From Phycisphaerae bacterium (lineage in GTDB: Bacteria; Planctomycetota; Phycisphaerae; UBA1845): a stretch of DNA of 43,290 nucleotides. Below, piece by piece: positions 10,526 to 20,591 of the stretch. The notes under the pieces were generated by a model that did not search any database, was not told the origin of the DNA, and saw only the letters and a list, made by a program, of their open reading frames with translations. Where the stretch lies: NCBI GenBank assembly GCA_029260255.1, contig JAJDDR010000111.1, forward strand, positions 1 through 43,290, given 5' to 3'. A program made the translations under genes and the position numbers. The stretch's first letter is position 1; every line of letters starts with the position of its first letter.

Positions 10526-10753
10526 CGCTGCGGCCCCGAAACGCCGGTCCGATAGTCTCGAGCCACGCGTCGTTGGCGGGGCGTCCTAAAGGAATCGCTC
10601 GCCGAAACCGACGATGTAGGCGTGCGCACGGCGAACGGTGGGCAGCCGCGATTCGTTTGCTTCGCCCTCGGTGTGCGCTTTGGCGAGTTGCCGAAACCGA
10701 AACGCAGGAGTGATGGCGTGAGCGGACCCCGCAGCCTCGATTCTCTCCACAAG

Positions 10754-11233
10754 ATGCCCCACCGCGACGGCAGTGCCTCCGAGTCGTCCGACGAATTCGA
10801 GGCGGCGCTCGATTCACTGTTGTCGGTTCAGAAGGATGCCGCGGAGGCTGGCGACGCGACGCGGGACGCCGAACTCCAGCAATCGCCCCTCGATCGCCTG
10901 CGGGCGATATTCAGCGAAGATCTCGTTCCGCTGGTCTGCTCCATGGGGCAACGGTACGCAAGCAAGGGCGTCTGCGTTCACATGGACGCCTCGGATTTCC
11001 TCGCCGGCGGCCGCGGATTGCAGATCGAGATCCGGTTTCGTGACAATCGTCTGTGTCTGGACGGGACGGTCATGCCCGACTCCATCGCGTTTCACGAGAC
11101 GCGATTCACGAGCGACCTCGGCGGGACCGTGGTCGGTGGTCCGATGCTGCGTGCACGACACCTCACCAAGAAGGCGTTCGCCGATTTCCTTTACGATCGC
11201 ATTATCAAGCTCGTAAAATCGGTCAGCCGCTGA
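10754..11233 (+). CDS. Hypothetical protein
   Basis: Open frame with coding-like composition; ATG at 10754 preferred over the track start at 10622. No family recognised. Confidence 0.55.
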   Translation: MPHRDGSASESSDEFEAALDSLLSVQKDAAEAGDATRDAELQQSPLDRLRAIFSEDLVPLVCSMGQRYASKGVCVHMDASDFLAGGRGLQIEIRFRDNRLCLDGTVMPDSIAFHETRFTSDLGGTVVGGPMLRARHLTKKAFADFLYDRIIKLVKSVSR

Positions 11234-11260
11234 GCCGGTTCACAACGTCCGCCGCGCAAC

Positions 11261-12139
11261 TCAGCCGCGCTCGCCGTAGTCGATTTGCGTCTTGGGCACA
11301 TCGTCCACCGCATTGTTCTTGCGGTGCTCTTCCATGCCGGGCGGCTCGGAAAACGCCTTCTCGGAATCCAGGGGCGGCTCATTGGAGTCGCACAACTGCC
11401 TGAAATACGGAGCGAGTTGGTCGTACGTCGCCAGGCGCGACGGTTTGTCCAGCCGCGACCACAGGCGCGCCTTGTGCATGATGTTGATGTCCGGTTTCTG
11501 CAGGAACTGAACGATCGAATTGTCGCGCATGTTCTTGAGCGGCGCGAGGTGGCGGCGGGCGGTTTGCCCCGGTTCGATCTGCTTGTCCTGCATGTAGTAG
11601 GTCCAGCCCTGTCTGGCCCGCGCCATCGCCGCGATGCTCTGGTCCACTTCGCCGAGGCTGAGGTGTTTTAGCGATCGGTGGATCCACGAGCCGATGATCG
11701 CGTTGGCCCGCTTGTAGCTGTCGAACTCGCCTTTGAACTCGCTGAACACGAACGCATCGAGAGGTTGCCGGTACCGTTCCTGTACTTCGCCGGTGTCCTT
11801 GTCGGGATTGTACTTCCTCAGGTACGCGTAGTATTCGCGGGCCAGCGCGAGATTCTTCGGTCCGCCTTCGGTGTAGAGCTGGCGAACGCCGTCCTCCAGA
11901 TTCGTGACATGACCGGTGTGGTAGTTGGGTCCCGCGGTGCCCTCCACGAAGCTCGGATCGTCGCCGAACTGTTCCTTTCCCAGTCGCAGATACGTTTCGT
12001 GCATGTGCTCGATGAAACGCGAATCCGGCAGCAACTCGATATGAGATCGCTTGGGATCGTCAAAATCGGGCTCGAGGATCAGTTTGCCCCGCTTTATGGT
12101 AAACGCCAGCCCGAAGAATATGTATCGGACGGTGTTCAT
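11261..12139 (-). CDS. Hypothetical protein, in-frame continuation of the upstream ORF after one TAA
   Basis: Same reading frame as 12149..13249, separated by TAA plus three sense codons; TPR/helical character. Confidence 0.7.
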   Translation of the reverse strand: MNTVRYIFFGLAFTIKRGKLILEPDFDDPKRSHIELLPDSRFIEHMHETYLRLGKEQFGDDPSFVEGTAGPNYHTGHVTNLEDGVRQLYTEGGPKNLALAREYYAYLRKYNPDKDTGEVQERYRQPLDAFVFSEFKGEFDSYKRANAIIGSWIHRSLKHLSLGEVDQSIAAMARARQGWTYYMQDKQIEPGQTARRHLAPLKNMRDNSIVQFLQKPDINIMHKARLWSRLDKPSRLATYDQLAPYFRQLCDSNEPPLDSEKAFSEPPGMEEHRKNNAVDDVPKTQIDYGERG

Positions 12140-12148
12140 CGAGTCGTG

Positions 12149-13249
12149 TTAGTCGAGATCGTGCCGGCCGTTTGTGTCCATGTCACCGCGCGTGGACCAG
12201 TACAGCGAGTGCGAGTACGGAACGCGCCAGTCGAGGGGCCCGAACTGGTTCATGAGCTGGAGCATCCAGTCGGGATCCATGTTGTAGCGATCACGCAGGA
12301 CGCGCTTGCGCAGGCACGCGAGCACCCGATCGCGCGGTTCGACGTTCGCCTTGTCGGTCAAGTACTCGATCCGCGACTCATGAAGCGTACGGACGGTGTC
12401 TTCCTCGACGTTCTTGAGGAAGTCCGTCACCTGCAGATCCGAACGGAGGTTTCGGGCGGCGAATTCGAGGAGCGTTTCGTCGGCACTCAGTGCGACATCA
12501 CCCAGGCCTGCGGCAAACTGCGCAACCTCTCCGTCCGCGGCCAGCAAGTCGTCGAGGCGTTCCGGCGCGTCAGCCACTTGCGCGAAATGTTCTATGATCT
12601 CCGCGTCGTTGAGCACCACCGGAGGCGCGCCCAACACGCGCTCCATCTCGACCGCCAGCTCCTTCTTGTACGTCCAGTGGTAGTCGTCGAGAAAATCGCC
12701 GACCTTGTGCCAGAACATCCAGGCCAGCTCCAGGTACAGCCCGATGGACTTGTCATTGTAGCGCAGCCCCTCGTTTCGGATGAGGTCGATCCCCTTGCGA
12801 ACCCAGTACCATCGTCCCTGCGGCGTGTACTGCATCACGCTGATGTTGTACGCTTGGTTCCACGCGGCGTACTTCCAGACCGAGGGAAAACGCGGCGAGA
12901 GCTTGCAAATGATGCTCGATAGTTTGTTCAGTTCGTAGTACTTGTTATCTTCCTTCAATCGCTCCAGCCGGATGAAAAGAAAATCGATCGCCAACGCCCG
13001 AAAGGTTCCCATTTTGGTCAACAGCGCGATGTCGGCCGGTAGGCCCTGCGTTGACTCGGCGTCCAGCGTCAACTGGTGTTCGAGGCGCTGGCTGTCGATC
13101 GGGGACACCAGCACGCTCCCGAATCCAACACAGACCACCGCCACGATGACCGCGCCGATCTGCACCGTACGTTCGCTCCGTTTCGCCTGCTGGCGGCGGA
13201 GGAGGTATTCCGGGATGTCGTGTTGTGTGACCTGTGACATTGAACCCAA
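12149..13249 (-). CDS. Hypothetical membrane-anchored helical protein
   Basis: N-terminal TM (VQIGAVIVAVVCVGFGSVLV) then a long helical region; follows the ABC permease gene in the same direction. Confidence 0.75.
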   Translation of the reverse strand: MGSMSQVTQHDIPEYLLRRQQAKRSERTVQIGAVIVAVVCVGFGSVLVSPIDSQRLEHQLTLDAESTQGLPADIALLTKMGTFRALAIDFLFIRLERLKEDNKYYELNKLSSIICKLSPRFPSVWKYAAWNQAYNISVMQYTPQGRWYWVRKGIDLIRNEGLRYNDKSIGLYLELAWMFWHKVGDFLDDYHWTYKKELAVEMERVLGAPPVVLNDAEIIEHFAQVADAPERLDDLLAADGEVAQFAAGLGDVALSADETLLEFAARNLRSDLQVTDFLKNVEEDTVRTLHESRIEYLTDKANVEPRDRVLACLRKRVLRDRYNMDPDWMLQLMNQFGPLDWRVPYSHSLYWSTRGDMDTNGRHDLD

Positions 13250-13278
13250 AGCGTATTACCCTCGCCCACCGTGAGCGA

Positions 13279-14661
13279 CTAGAAAGATGTCTCCGCGACC
13301 TCGCGACGCTGGAATAGAAAGCACGCCGCCAACCCCGTGCCGAGTGTGCCCAAGCCGAGCTTCCCGACCGCAGTCAGGACCCACATCAAGGTTACGTTTC
13401 GCCCGTTCACCAGCAGGCTCGTGCCGTCGTATTGCGAGAAGTTCGGGATGATGAAGAACGCAACTTTGTAAAGCAAACTTGCGGCCATCTTGAATGCCCA
13501 GTAGACGCCTTCGTCCTCGAAGTGGATCAGCGAGTCAGTCAGGAAGCCCGACATCGTCGCGAGTGCCAGGAAGGCGAAGGTGACCAGGCAGGCCACCGGA
13601 AACGAAAACACGCAGACCATCGCCAGGGCGAACGCCGCGAGCAGCATCAGCTTGCACATGATCATCGTCATCTGCCGCGCGAGGTTCCCGCCAAACGTAC
13701 CCACCGTAAACAGCACCTCGATGTCGCTCGGAGACGTGAAGCTGATCGTATTGCCGTACTGCGGCTCGCCCTCGAAAGGGTTGCGATTGTGCAGTTCCGC
13801 CCGGAGCGTTCGGTAGGGTGTGACCGCGTCGGCCGGAACGAACAGCGAATGGTATCGGTTGATCACGTCACGCCGCTGAAACTGATAGACCGGCGTTCCC
13901 AAGTCGGGATCGCCCACGTACCACTCGGCCCGCAGGATCTCGTCCATGGCGTAGGCCCACACCTCGGCCTTGTACCGGATCTGAATCGTGCGGTCGGCGG
14001 TGCGGTCACAGCGGATGTTCTCGAATTCGAAGACGCGTGCCTCCAGTGGAAACAGCGTGCGGTAACGTTGTGCCATCTCCGTCTTGAGGCGCGCCTTTTC
14101 CGTCTTGGGGTCGATCTTCTGGACGACGGCATCATACGCCCCGGTTTCGAGTTTCTCGTTGAATTGAGCCCCGGCTTGCTCGCTGAAATCGATCTCGATC
14201 ATCGAAACTGCGTGCCGCGCCGTGAGCACTTCGTCGCGGAGTCGAAGTTCATCGTACTCGTCGGCGGGTGTCCGGGTAGCCATCCACTTCGCAGTGCCGT
14301 AAATGGCGACGCCGGACCCGGCAAGCATGACGCCCGTCAGCGTGATGATGCCGACCCACTTTCCGACGACGAACTGCCAGCGGGGGATGGGCTTGGCCAT
14401 CAACGTCATGATCTGCCCGCCGACAATCTCCTGCGAGAGGGTGCGTGCCAGAAAAATCGTCAGCACGCTGAGGAAGAACTCGACTCCGCCGATCGAGAAC
14501 GACAGAAAAGCCTGAACGGCCGAACTGACCGAGTCCTCCCGCCGCAGCGTGAGAGGGAGCCCCACGACCAGAATGAGGATCAAGGCGATGAACACCAGGG
14601 CGATCTTCATACGCAGACTCTCGGCGATGGTGTGCCGCGCGATGGCACCAATTCTACGCAT
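13279..14661 (-). CDS. ABC-2 type transporter permease with large extracytoplasmic domain
   Basis: TM segments, LSQEIVGGQIMTLMAKPIPRWQFVVGKWVG, C-terminal FQRREV; overlaps the ABC ATPase gene. Confidence 0.85.
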   Translation of the reverse strand: MRRIGAIARHTIAESLRMKIALVFIALILILVVGLPLTLRREDSVSSAVQAFLSFSIGGVEFFLSVLTIFLARTLSQEIVGGQIMTLMAKPIPRWQFVVGKWVGIITLTGVMLAGSGVAIYGTAKWMATRTPADEYDELRLRDEVLTARHAVSMIEIDFSEQAGAQFNEKLETGAYDAVVQKIDPKTEKARLKTEMAQRYRTLFPLEARVFEFENIRCDRTADRTIQIRYKAEVWAYAMDEILRAEWYVGDPDLGTPVYQFQRRDVINRYHSLFVPADAVTPYRTLRAELHNRNPFEGEPQYGNTISFTSPSDIEVLFTVGTFGGNLARQMTMIMCKLMLLAAFALAMVCVFSFPVACLVTFAFLALATMSGFLTDSLIHFEDEGVYWAFKMAASLLYKVAFFIIPNFSQYDGTSLLVNGRNVTLMWVLTAVGKLGLGTLGTGLAACFLFQRREVAETSF

Positions 14662-15856
14662 CGTCGCCGTCCTTCTTGTCCTTGATCAGTGCGTCGATGA
14701 CGCTGCGATCGGCCTCCGGCGCGGGCGGCGCTGCGGGTGGCACATCCGACGCCGCGGGAAGTTCCTCTTCCGCGTGCCGCGTCGAAGCGGCATCCACCCG
14801 TGTCAATTGCTCGATGATCTGCTTGGCGGGTTCGTCCGACGCCTTCCGGCGGATTTCAACCGGCGTGACGGGCATGACCGGAACCTCCCGGTCAGCGGCG
14901 GACACGAGCTGGTCGACGACGTTGACGGGCTTCGTCTCACCCAGGAAATCGGCAATCGCGCCGGCGCGGCGGGCGCCCGAACTCCTGGCGTTGGTCTGCT
15001 CGGCACGCTCGATCGTCTCCATGAAAAACTTCTCGAGGCGGTCCGAGGGGGCGCCAACGCTGAGTATCTTCTTCTGCCCCGATCGCTGCAGGAGGTTCCG
15101 CACCTCCTCGATTGTCTCCGAAGAGAGTTTCTCGGAGGTGATCTGCGTTCGGTCCTCGCGGCACAGCAAGTCCGTGATCGATCCGGTCGATCGTTCCCGC
15201 CCGCCATAGAGAATCGTGATGCGGTCGCAAACATCCTCGACATCCGCGAGCAGGTGGCTCGACAGCAGGATGGTCTTGCCCTTGCTCGCCAGTTCCCGAA
15301 TGACATCCTTGATCTGTCGAATCCCGATCGGATCCAGCCCCGCCGTGGGCTCATCGAGGATGAGAAACTCCGGATCGTTGATCAACGCCTGAGCGAGACC
15401 GATGCGCCGAGCCATGCCCTTGGAGTACTCGCCGATTCGACGCTTGGATTCGGCGGCGAGCCCCACCATATCGAGGAGCTTGTCGATGCGTTCGCGGCGT
15501 TGTTTCGAATGCTGTTGGAAGATGCGACCGTATAAGTCCAGCGTCTCCCGCGCATTGAGGAACCGATAGAGAAAGGACTCCTCCGGAAGGAAGCCGATCC
15601 GCGCTTTGACCGCGACGTCCGTCGGGGGGCGGCCGAACAAGGAAATGCGGCCGCGCGTCGGGTACAGGAGCCCGAGGAGCATCTTGATGGTCGTGCTCTT
15701 GCCCGACCCGTTGGGACCCAGCAGACCGAACACCTCGCCGCGGCGGACCTCCAGATTGAGGTCGTCGACGGCAACAACGCGGTCTCGCCGCCAGAAGTCC
15801 TTGAAAATCTTGGTCAAACCGGCGGTCTGGGCTACCGGGAATTCAGTCGGGTTCAT
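14654..15856 (-). CDS. ABC transporter ATP-binding protein
   Basis: Walker A GPNGSGKSTT, signature YSKGMARRIGLAQAL, Walker B FLILDEPTAGLDP, switch His LLSSHLL. Confidence 0.95.
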   Translation of the reverse strand: MNPTEFPVAQTAGLTKIFKDFWRRDRVVAVDDLNLEVRRGEVFGLLGPNGSGKSTTIKMLLGLLYPTRGRISLFGRPPTDVAVKARIGFLPEESFLYRFLNARETLDLYGRIFQQHSKQRRERIDKLLDMVGLAAESKRRIGEYSKGMARRIGLAQALINDPEFLILDEPTAGLDPIGIRQIKDVIRELASKGKTILLSSHLLADVEDVCDRITILYGGRERSTGSITDLLCREDRTQITSEKLSSETIEEVRNLLQRSGQKKILSVGAPSDRLEKFFMETIERAEQTNARSSGARRAGAIADFLGETKPVNVVDQLVSAADREVPVMPVTPVEIRRKASDEPAKQIIEQLTRVDAASTRHAEEELPAASDVPPAAPPAPEADRSVIDALIKDKKDGDDA

Positions 15857-15926
15857 GATACGCCATTGGCCCTTGAGTGTACCTGTCGCGGCGCGCGCCC
15901 TATCGGCGTTCGTTTCGATCTCAGGG

Positions 15927-17246
15927 TTACCAGGGAACCGTCAACGGTCCACCCGGGTTTATTTGTTGCCACTGACGCGGCGATCCGTCTTCTATCTCTT
16001 TGAGGTACGCGTCACGCTCTTTCTTGTCGCGTTGCTTCGGATCGAGCCCCACCTTCAGGCGGAATTGCGAACCGGGTGGGCGATAGATCTTCGTAAGTCC
16101 GGGGCGGCTGAGAAAGACGCCTTTCGTGTCCTGCCACAGTCGTGTCATCAGAAGTTCGGGGTCGGTTCGATACTCGGCGAGAAGCCCGTTGTACTGCTCG
16201 GCGTCCGCGCGCATGCTCTGCACGACAGCGCTGTAGTGGCCCTTGGCGTTGCGCACCATCGTCCCGGCGGTGCCCGACGCCTCGAACTCGATGATGCGGC
16301 CGATCTCGGCGGTCAGGTTCCCGATCTCGGCGTCATCGCCATCGGCCTGCGCCGCCTCCAGAGCATCCAGTTTCGAGATCAACAACACGTGCGACGTGCC
16401 GGCAACCGCGTTGAGCATCTCGGTCGCCTGCTGCTCGGCGCTGCGAATCTTGGTTCGCTTGTTGTTCTCTTCGCGCGTCACGTTGGCGAATGTGAGCAAC
16501 GTTTGAATCGGCGGCGTCGATTTTTGGATCTCCACGGATTCCACGACGATCCCGGTGTCCAGCCCCGCGAGCCTCTTGTCCACCTCACGCTTCACCGCGG
16601 CGCGCAACTCCGACAGTCGCTTGACCGTGGCGTCTTCCGTGGTGTAGCCGCCCACCACGTCGATGGCCGCGTTTTCGAGCACCTTGGTGATGAGCTTCTC
16701 GGCGTGCTTCACGTCGGTGTCGGATACCAGCGAGACGTACTTGGTGAGGTCGTCGATCGCGTAGGTCACTTCCCAGAGTGCGTGAACGAATCCGTTGTCT
16801 CCAGTGAGCAACGCCCCGTCGCGCATGGGGTGCAGCCCCTTCCCTCCGCGGCGCAACTCGGCCAGCGGGATGCCCTGTTCGTTCTCCTTGAGGTCCATCC
16901 AGTGGCTGCGAATCGTGACCGTGCTGCTCTGCTTGACGGGGATCTTGACGACCTCGTCGATCGGAGCGGGAAACGCCCAGTTGAACCCGGCATCGCGTAT
17001 GCCACCAACCGGCTTGCCCAGCCGAAGCACGATGGCTTGCTCGTTCTGGTCGACGACGAAGGTGCCGGACGCCAGAAAAAGCATGACCAGCACCACCATG
17101 GCGAGCTTCAGAATCCTGAAGCTGGTGCTCAACGCTTCGGTAAGCGACTGGCCGGCGGAGTCCATCGGAACGCCGCCGGGGGCGGGCGTCGACGTTGGGT
17201 TTTGGGGGTCACTGCTCATGTACTTGTCACTTCCGCGATACCGCAT
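15927..17246 (-). CDS. SPFH/Band-7 protein (HflK-like)
   Basis: TM then GTFVVDQNEQAIVLRLGKPVGGIRDAGFNWAFPAPIDEVVKIPVKQ, typical of HflK/HflC. Confidence 0.87.
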   Translation of the reverse strand: MRYRGSDKYMSSDPQNPTSTPAPGGVPMDSAGQSLTEALSTSFRILKLAMVVLVMLFLASGTFVVDQNEQAIVLRLGKPVGGIRDAGFNWAFPAPIDEVVKIPVKQSSTVTIRSHWMDLKENEQGIPLAELRRGGKGLHPMRDGALLTGDNGFVHALWEVTYAIDDLTKYVSLVSDTDVKHAEKLITKVLENAAIDVVGGYTTEDATVKRLSELRAAVKREVDKRLAGLDTGIVVESVEIQKSTPPIQTLLTFANVTREENNKRTKIRSAEQQATEMLNAVAGTSHVLLISKLDALEAAQADGDDAEIGNLTAEIGRIIEFEASGTAGTMVRNAKGHYSAVVQSMRADAEQYNGLLAEYRTDPELLMTRLWQDTKGVFLSRPGLTKIYRPPGSQFRLKVGLDPKQRDKKERDAYLKEIEDGSPRQWQQINPGGPLTVPW

Positions 17247-18195
17247 CGATAACCGTCAGTTCATCATGGTTGGATGCACCGACCGCCGCGCCGTCAAGCT
17301 TGAACAGGTCGATGGGGGGATCGTTCTTGTCCAGAATCAGCGTCGTGTCATCCTGGAGGGACTCCCGAAATGCGCCGAGCTTGTCGAGGAAGATGCGCAG
17401 TTCGGGGTATTCCTCGAACTGCGCGTAAATCTCGCTGATCTTCTTCTGCCCTTCGTTGCGGATCTCGTCGGCCTTGCGTTGGGCGACGGACATGATGCGC
17501 ATCTCCGCGGCCCGGGCGGCCGCGACGATCTGAGCCGCTTGCGCGTTGCCCTCCGCCTCGTAGTTCTTGGCTTTGTTCTCTTCGTTTTTCTTCATGCTGT
17601 CGAAGATGGCCTTGGTGACCGATTCGGGCAGCGTGAGCTTGGTGATGCCGAAGTACTTCACGTCGACGCCGTATTGTTCGCGCCAAACGTCGCGCACCGG
17701 CTCGAGCATCTCGTGCTCCACTTCGCGCAGCTTGCGATTTTCCGGGTTCGTGGAGACGAAGTTCGAGAAATCGTATTGCCCGATGACGGCTTTCTTCTGG
17801 GATCGGATCGCGTTGCGCAGTTGCTTCTCGCCATCCTCTTCGCGCTCGAATCGCTTGTGGAACAGATACGGATCCTCGATCGTCCAGAACGTCGCCGTGG
17901 TGACGATCACGTTCTTGCTGTCGGCGGTGATCGTCTCCTCGGTTCGATCCTCCAGAACGCGGATGCGCGTATCGAACTTGACGACGCTCTGGATCGGCCA
18001 CGGCCATTTGAAGTACAGCCCGGCATCCTGAATGGTGTCGTCGGACTTCTCCCCGAAGGTCTTCTTGATGGCCACCTCGGTGAACCGGACCTGGAACGTG
18101 CACATGTAGAATCCGAGGATCAGGACAACGACGGCCGCTGCCGCCAGCGTGGGTAGATTTCGCATGGGTTCTTCCTCTGAGGCGTCACCGCTCAA
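17227..18195 (-). CDS. SPFH/Band-7 protein (HflC-like)
   Basis: TM then FQVRFTEVAIKKTFGEKSDDTIQDAGLYFKWPWPIQSVVKFDTRIRVLEDRTEE; coiled coil rich in A/E/R. Confidence 0.87.
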   Translation of the reverse strand: MSGDASEEEPMRNLPTLAAAAVVVLILGFYMCTFQVRFTEVAIKKTFGEKSDDTIQDAGLYFKWPWPIQSVVKFDTRIRVLEDRTEETITADSKNVIVTTATFWTIEDPYLFHKRFEREEDGEKQLRNAIRSQKKAVIGQYDFSNFVSTNPENRKLREVEHEMLEPVRDVWREQYGVDVKYFGITKLTLPESVTKAIFDSMKKNEENKAKNYEAEGNAQAAQIVAAARAAEMRIMSVAQRKADEIRNEGQKKISEIYAQFEEYPELRIFLDKLGAFRESLQDDTTLILDKNDPPIDLFKLDGAAVGASNHDELTVIDAVSRK

Positions 18196-20375
18196 GGCTG
18201 GTGGTCAGGCGCCGCCGGGTTGGACGTTTCGAGATCCAGCGTGGCGCGTTGTTTCGTTTCGTATTCAACGATCAGTTCACTGGGGTCGCCGGTGTAAATA
18301 AACTTGCGCACGCCGGGCAGCGCGTCACGCAACGTGGCGAGGTAGCGGCGCATCTTGAAGAGCTCCGGCGCGGCTACGTACGCGGCGACGTCGTTCTCAA
18401 ACGACCGCAGTTTGCTTTCGGCCGTCGTGACGGCCCGAGCGCGTTCGGCACGAGCCGTCAAGACCGTCACGGCCGCCAGCCCGCTGGTCGGTGCGATGCC
18501 CTTCGCCGGGTTTCCCAGCAACAGGTCATCGACGCGTTGGGCGGCTTCGGCTGCGCGATCGGCGGGTCCTTCGCCGTCGACCGCGTTCGCCGCGCGGTTC
18601 ATCTCACGGATGGCGGCGTCGAGTTCGTTCGCCCGCTCCAGGCTGCCGGTGGCAAACGTCAGGATGCGACTGTGCGCGCCCATGGCGTGTTCGATCGTCG
18701 CCTGCTTGCGGATTTCCGCGGCGATGACCGCTTGATAATTCGCGGCGACCTCGTCGCGTGACGGCGGGTGGGCGTGCAAACCCACCAGGGTGATGGCGAC
18801 GCCCAGGTGCATGTCGTCGCACCGCTGCTGCAAGCTGATCTTCATCTCCCGGCTGAACGCCGCGCGACCCTTGCCCATCAGATATGCCGCGTCGTGACCG
18901 GCGGCGTAATCGGACAGCTCCTGATAGGCGACCGTCTCGAGCACGCGCTCCGGTTCCCGATAGCCGTACAGATGATCGTGGAGATCGCTGATGTGATACT
19001 CGATTGTCGCTGAGACCATCAAGAGGCTCACGCCCACGTCCTCGGCTGACGGTCGCTCCTGCCCCGGCGACGGTACTACGGCAGGATGGCTTTCGATTTC
19101 CTGATTGGCTACGACCATGAGCATCCCGGATACCAGGTGGGTGTGCTCTTCCGTCCACAGCACGGCGTGCCCCATCTCGTGCTCTTCGACTTCGTCGGCC
19201 GAATGATCGTCGACGTGTTCGCGCCGCTTCCACAACTCCTCGTGCTTCGTTCCGACCGTCGTCATGTGCATGCGCTGAACACGGGCACGCACCACGCGGT
19301 CGATCGGCCACGGGTACTTGAGACCGAATCCCGGTCCCAGCGGCGTCGCGCTTGCCTGCTGGATCTTGCCGAATCGTTCGATGTAGGCCTGTTCGTCGAC
19401 GTCGACGATGACGATGCTGGACAGCAGAATCAACGCCACGACGGTCAGCGTGACCAGTGGAAACACCGAACGCTGCAAGAGCTTGTAAAACCACGTGCTG
19501 CTGACTTCAAACCCGAACTGGTAGTTGATCGTGTCCGCGATCGAACGAACGATGCCGCCCGGCTCGCCGAAAAGGGCCAACAAACGGCTGTCGAACGCCG
19601 GACGGATCTCGTCGTCGGTGCGACGCGGCCTATAGAACTCCAGAATGAAGTTCACCGTGAACTCGACGCCGAGCAGCAGCAACATGAACCGAACGACGTA
19701 CGCCGCCAGGGATTCGGCCCAAACCTGAGTCGTCTGGCTGCCCGCCATCGCCATCGACACCGCCAGCACAGTTGCGGTCAGGGCGCTGCCGATCAGGTAG
19801 CTGCCGCCTGCGCGCAGCAGGCGCCAGTTCGGCTGGCGAGACATCCCGATGACATAACGTGCGTACACGAAGCAAACGAACGCCGCCGCCGCCGCGAATA
19901 TCATCGCGATCAGAGGCTGCGGCGAACGGTGCCACCCCACGTCATCCAGTGGCCGACCAACAGGCCACGTCCACGCCAGGAACGTTCCACCCACGTGGTA
20001 GACGATGGTGAGGACCGTGAAAAACGGCAGGAGAAACCGGACCGTCCACGTCAACCTGCGGCGCTCGAGCAGGAGCGATTCATCGGAAGCGTCAAACAGA
20101 TTCGTCGACAAACCGGCGGTTTCCGCGCGCTTTAGTTGTTCGGTCTCCATGTCCTCAAGACGGCTTCGCCGGCGCTGCCTGAACACCAGGAAGAGGATGA
20201 GCCAGATGAGCACGCCACCGAGCAGGTGCCGCGCGACGGCAACCACCGCGTCGGACCGCGTCTCAGACCACAGCCCGACCGTCAGGACGACTCCAAAGAG
20301 AACAAGTTGGATCAACAGCCCGGTGAGACACGCCAGTTGGGCACGCCGGTCACGGGGAGGGGCGGCATCGCTCAT
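18192..20375 (-). CDS. Polytopic N-terminus fused to an SPFH/Band-7 (HflK-like) domain
   Basis: Several N-terminal TM segments followed by SSIVIVDVDEQAYIERFGKIQQASATPLGPGFGLKYPWPIDRVVRARVQRMH; overlaps the next gene by 4 bp. Confidence 0.83.
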   Translation of the reverse strand: MSDAAPPRDRRAQLACLTGLLIQLVLFGVVLTVGLWSETRSDAVVAVARHLLGGVLIWLILFLVFRQRRRSRLEDMETEQLKRAETAGLSTNLFDASDESLLLERRRLTWTVRFLLPFFTVLTIVYHVGGTFLAWTWPVGRPLDDVGWHRSPQPLIAMIFAAAAAFVCFVYARYVIGMSRQPNWRLLRAGGSYLIGSALTATVLAVSMAMAGSQTTQVWAESLAAYVVRFMLLLLGVEFTVNFILEFYRPRRTDDEIRPAFDSRLLALFGEPGGIVRSIADTINYQFGFEVSSTWFYKLLQRSVFPLVTLTVVALILLSSIVIVDVDEQAYIERFGKIQQASATPLGPGFGLKYPWPIDRVVRARVQRMHMTTVGTKHEELWKRREHVDDHSADEVEEHEMGHAVLWTEEHTHLVSGMLMVVANQEIESHPAVVPSPGQERPSAEDVGVSLLMVSATIEYHISDLHDHLYGYREPERVLETVAYQELSDYAAGHDAAYLMGKGRAAFSREMKISLQQRCDDMHLGVAITLVGLHAHPPSRDEVAANYQAVIAAEIRKQATIEHAMGAHSRILTFATGSLERANELDAAIREMNRAANAVDGEGPADRAAEAAQRVDDLLLGNPAKGIAPTSGLAAVTVLTARAERARAVTTAESKLRSFENDVAAYVAAPELFKMRRYLATLRDALPGVRKFIYTGDPSELIVEYETKQRATLDLETSNPAAPDHQP

Positions 20376-20591
20376 GGATTAGGTATCCGTTTCATCCGGC
20401 CCGCCGGCCGTCCGAACACTTTTTTTGCTCGCTGGTCCGCGAACCTCGCCGCGGGCCTGGACGTCTTACTCCTGGTGGGAAGCTTGCCCGAGGCGGCGCG
20501 AAGCCTACAATAAAAGAATACGCTTGCCAAGGGAGCCGGGTTCGCGGCAGGCGTTCTTAATCGATTCCTGGCAAGAGTTTGCGTTTCTTTC

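Noticed and set aside
10586-10813. Minus-strand open frame ...GGTAVAVGHLVERIEAAGSAHAITPAFRFRQLAKAHTEGEANESRLPTVRRAHAYIVGFGERFL
   Set aside because: Reads coding-like and sits next to the MITE, but has no ATG, overlaps the plus-strand hypothetical start and matches no family I can name; could be a gene remnant but unsupported.
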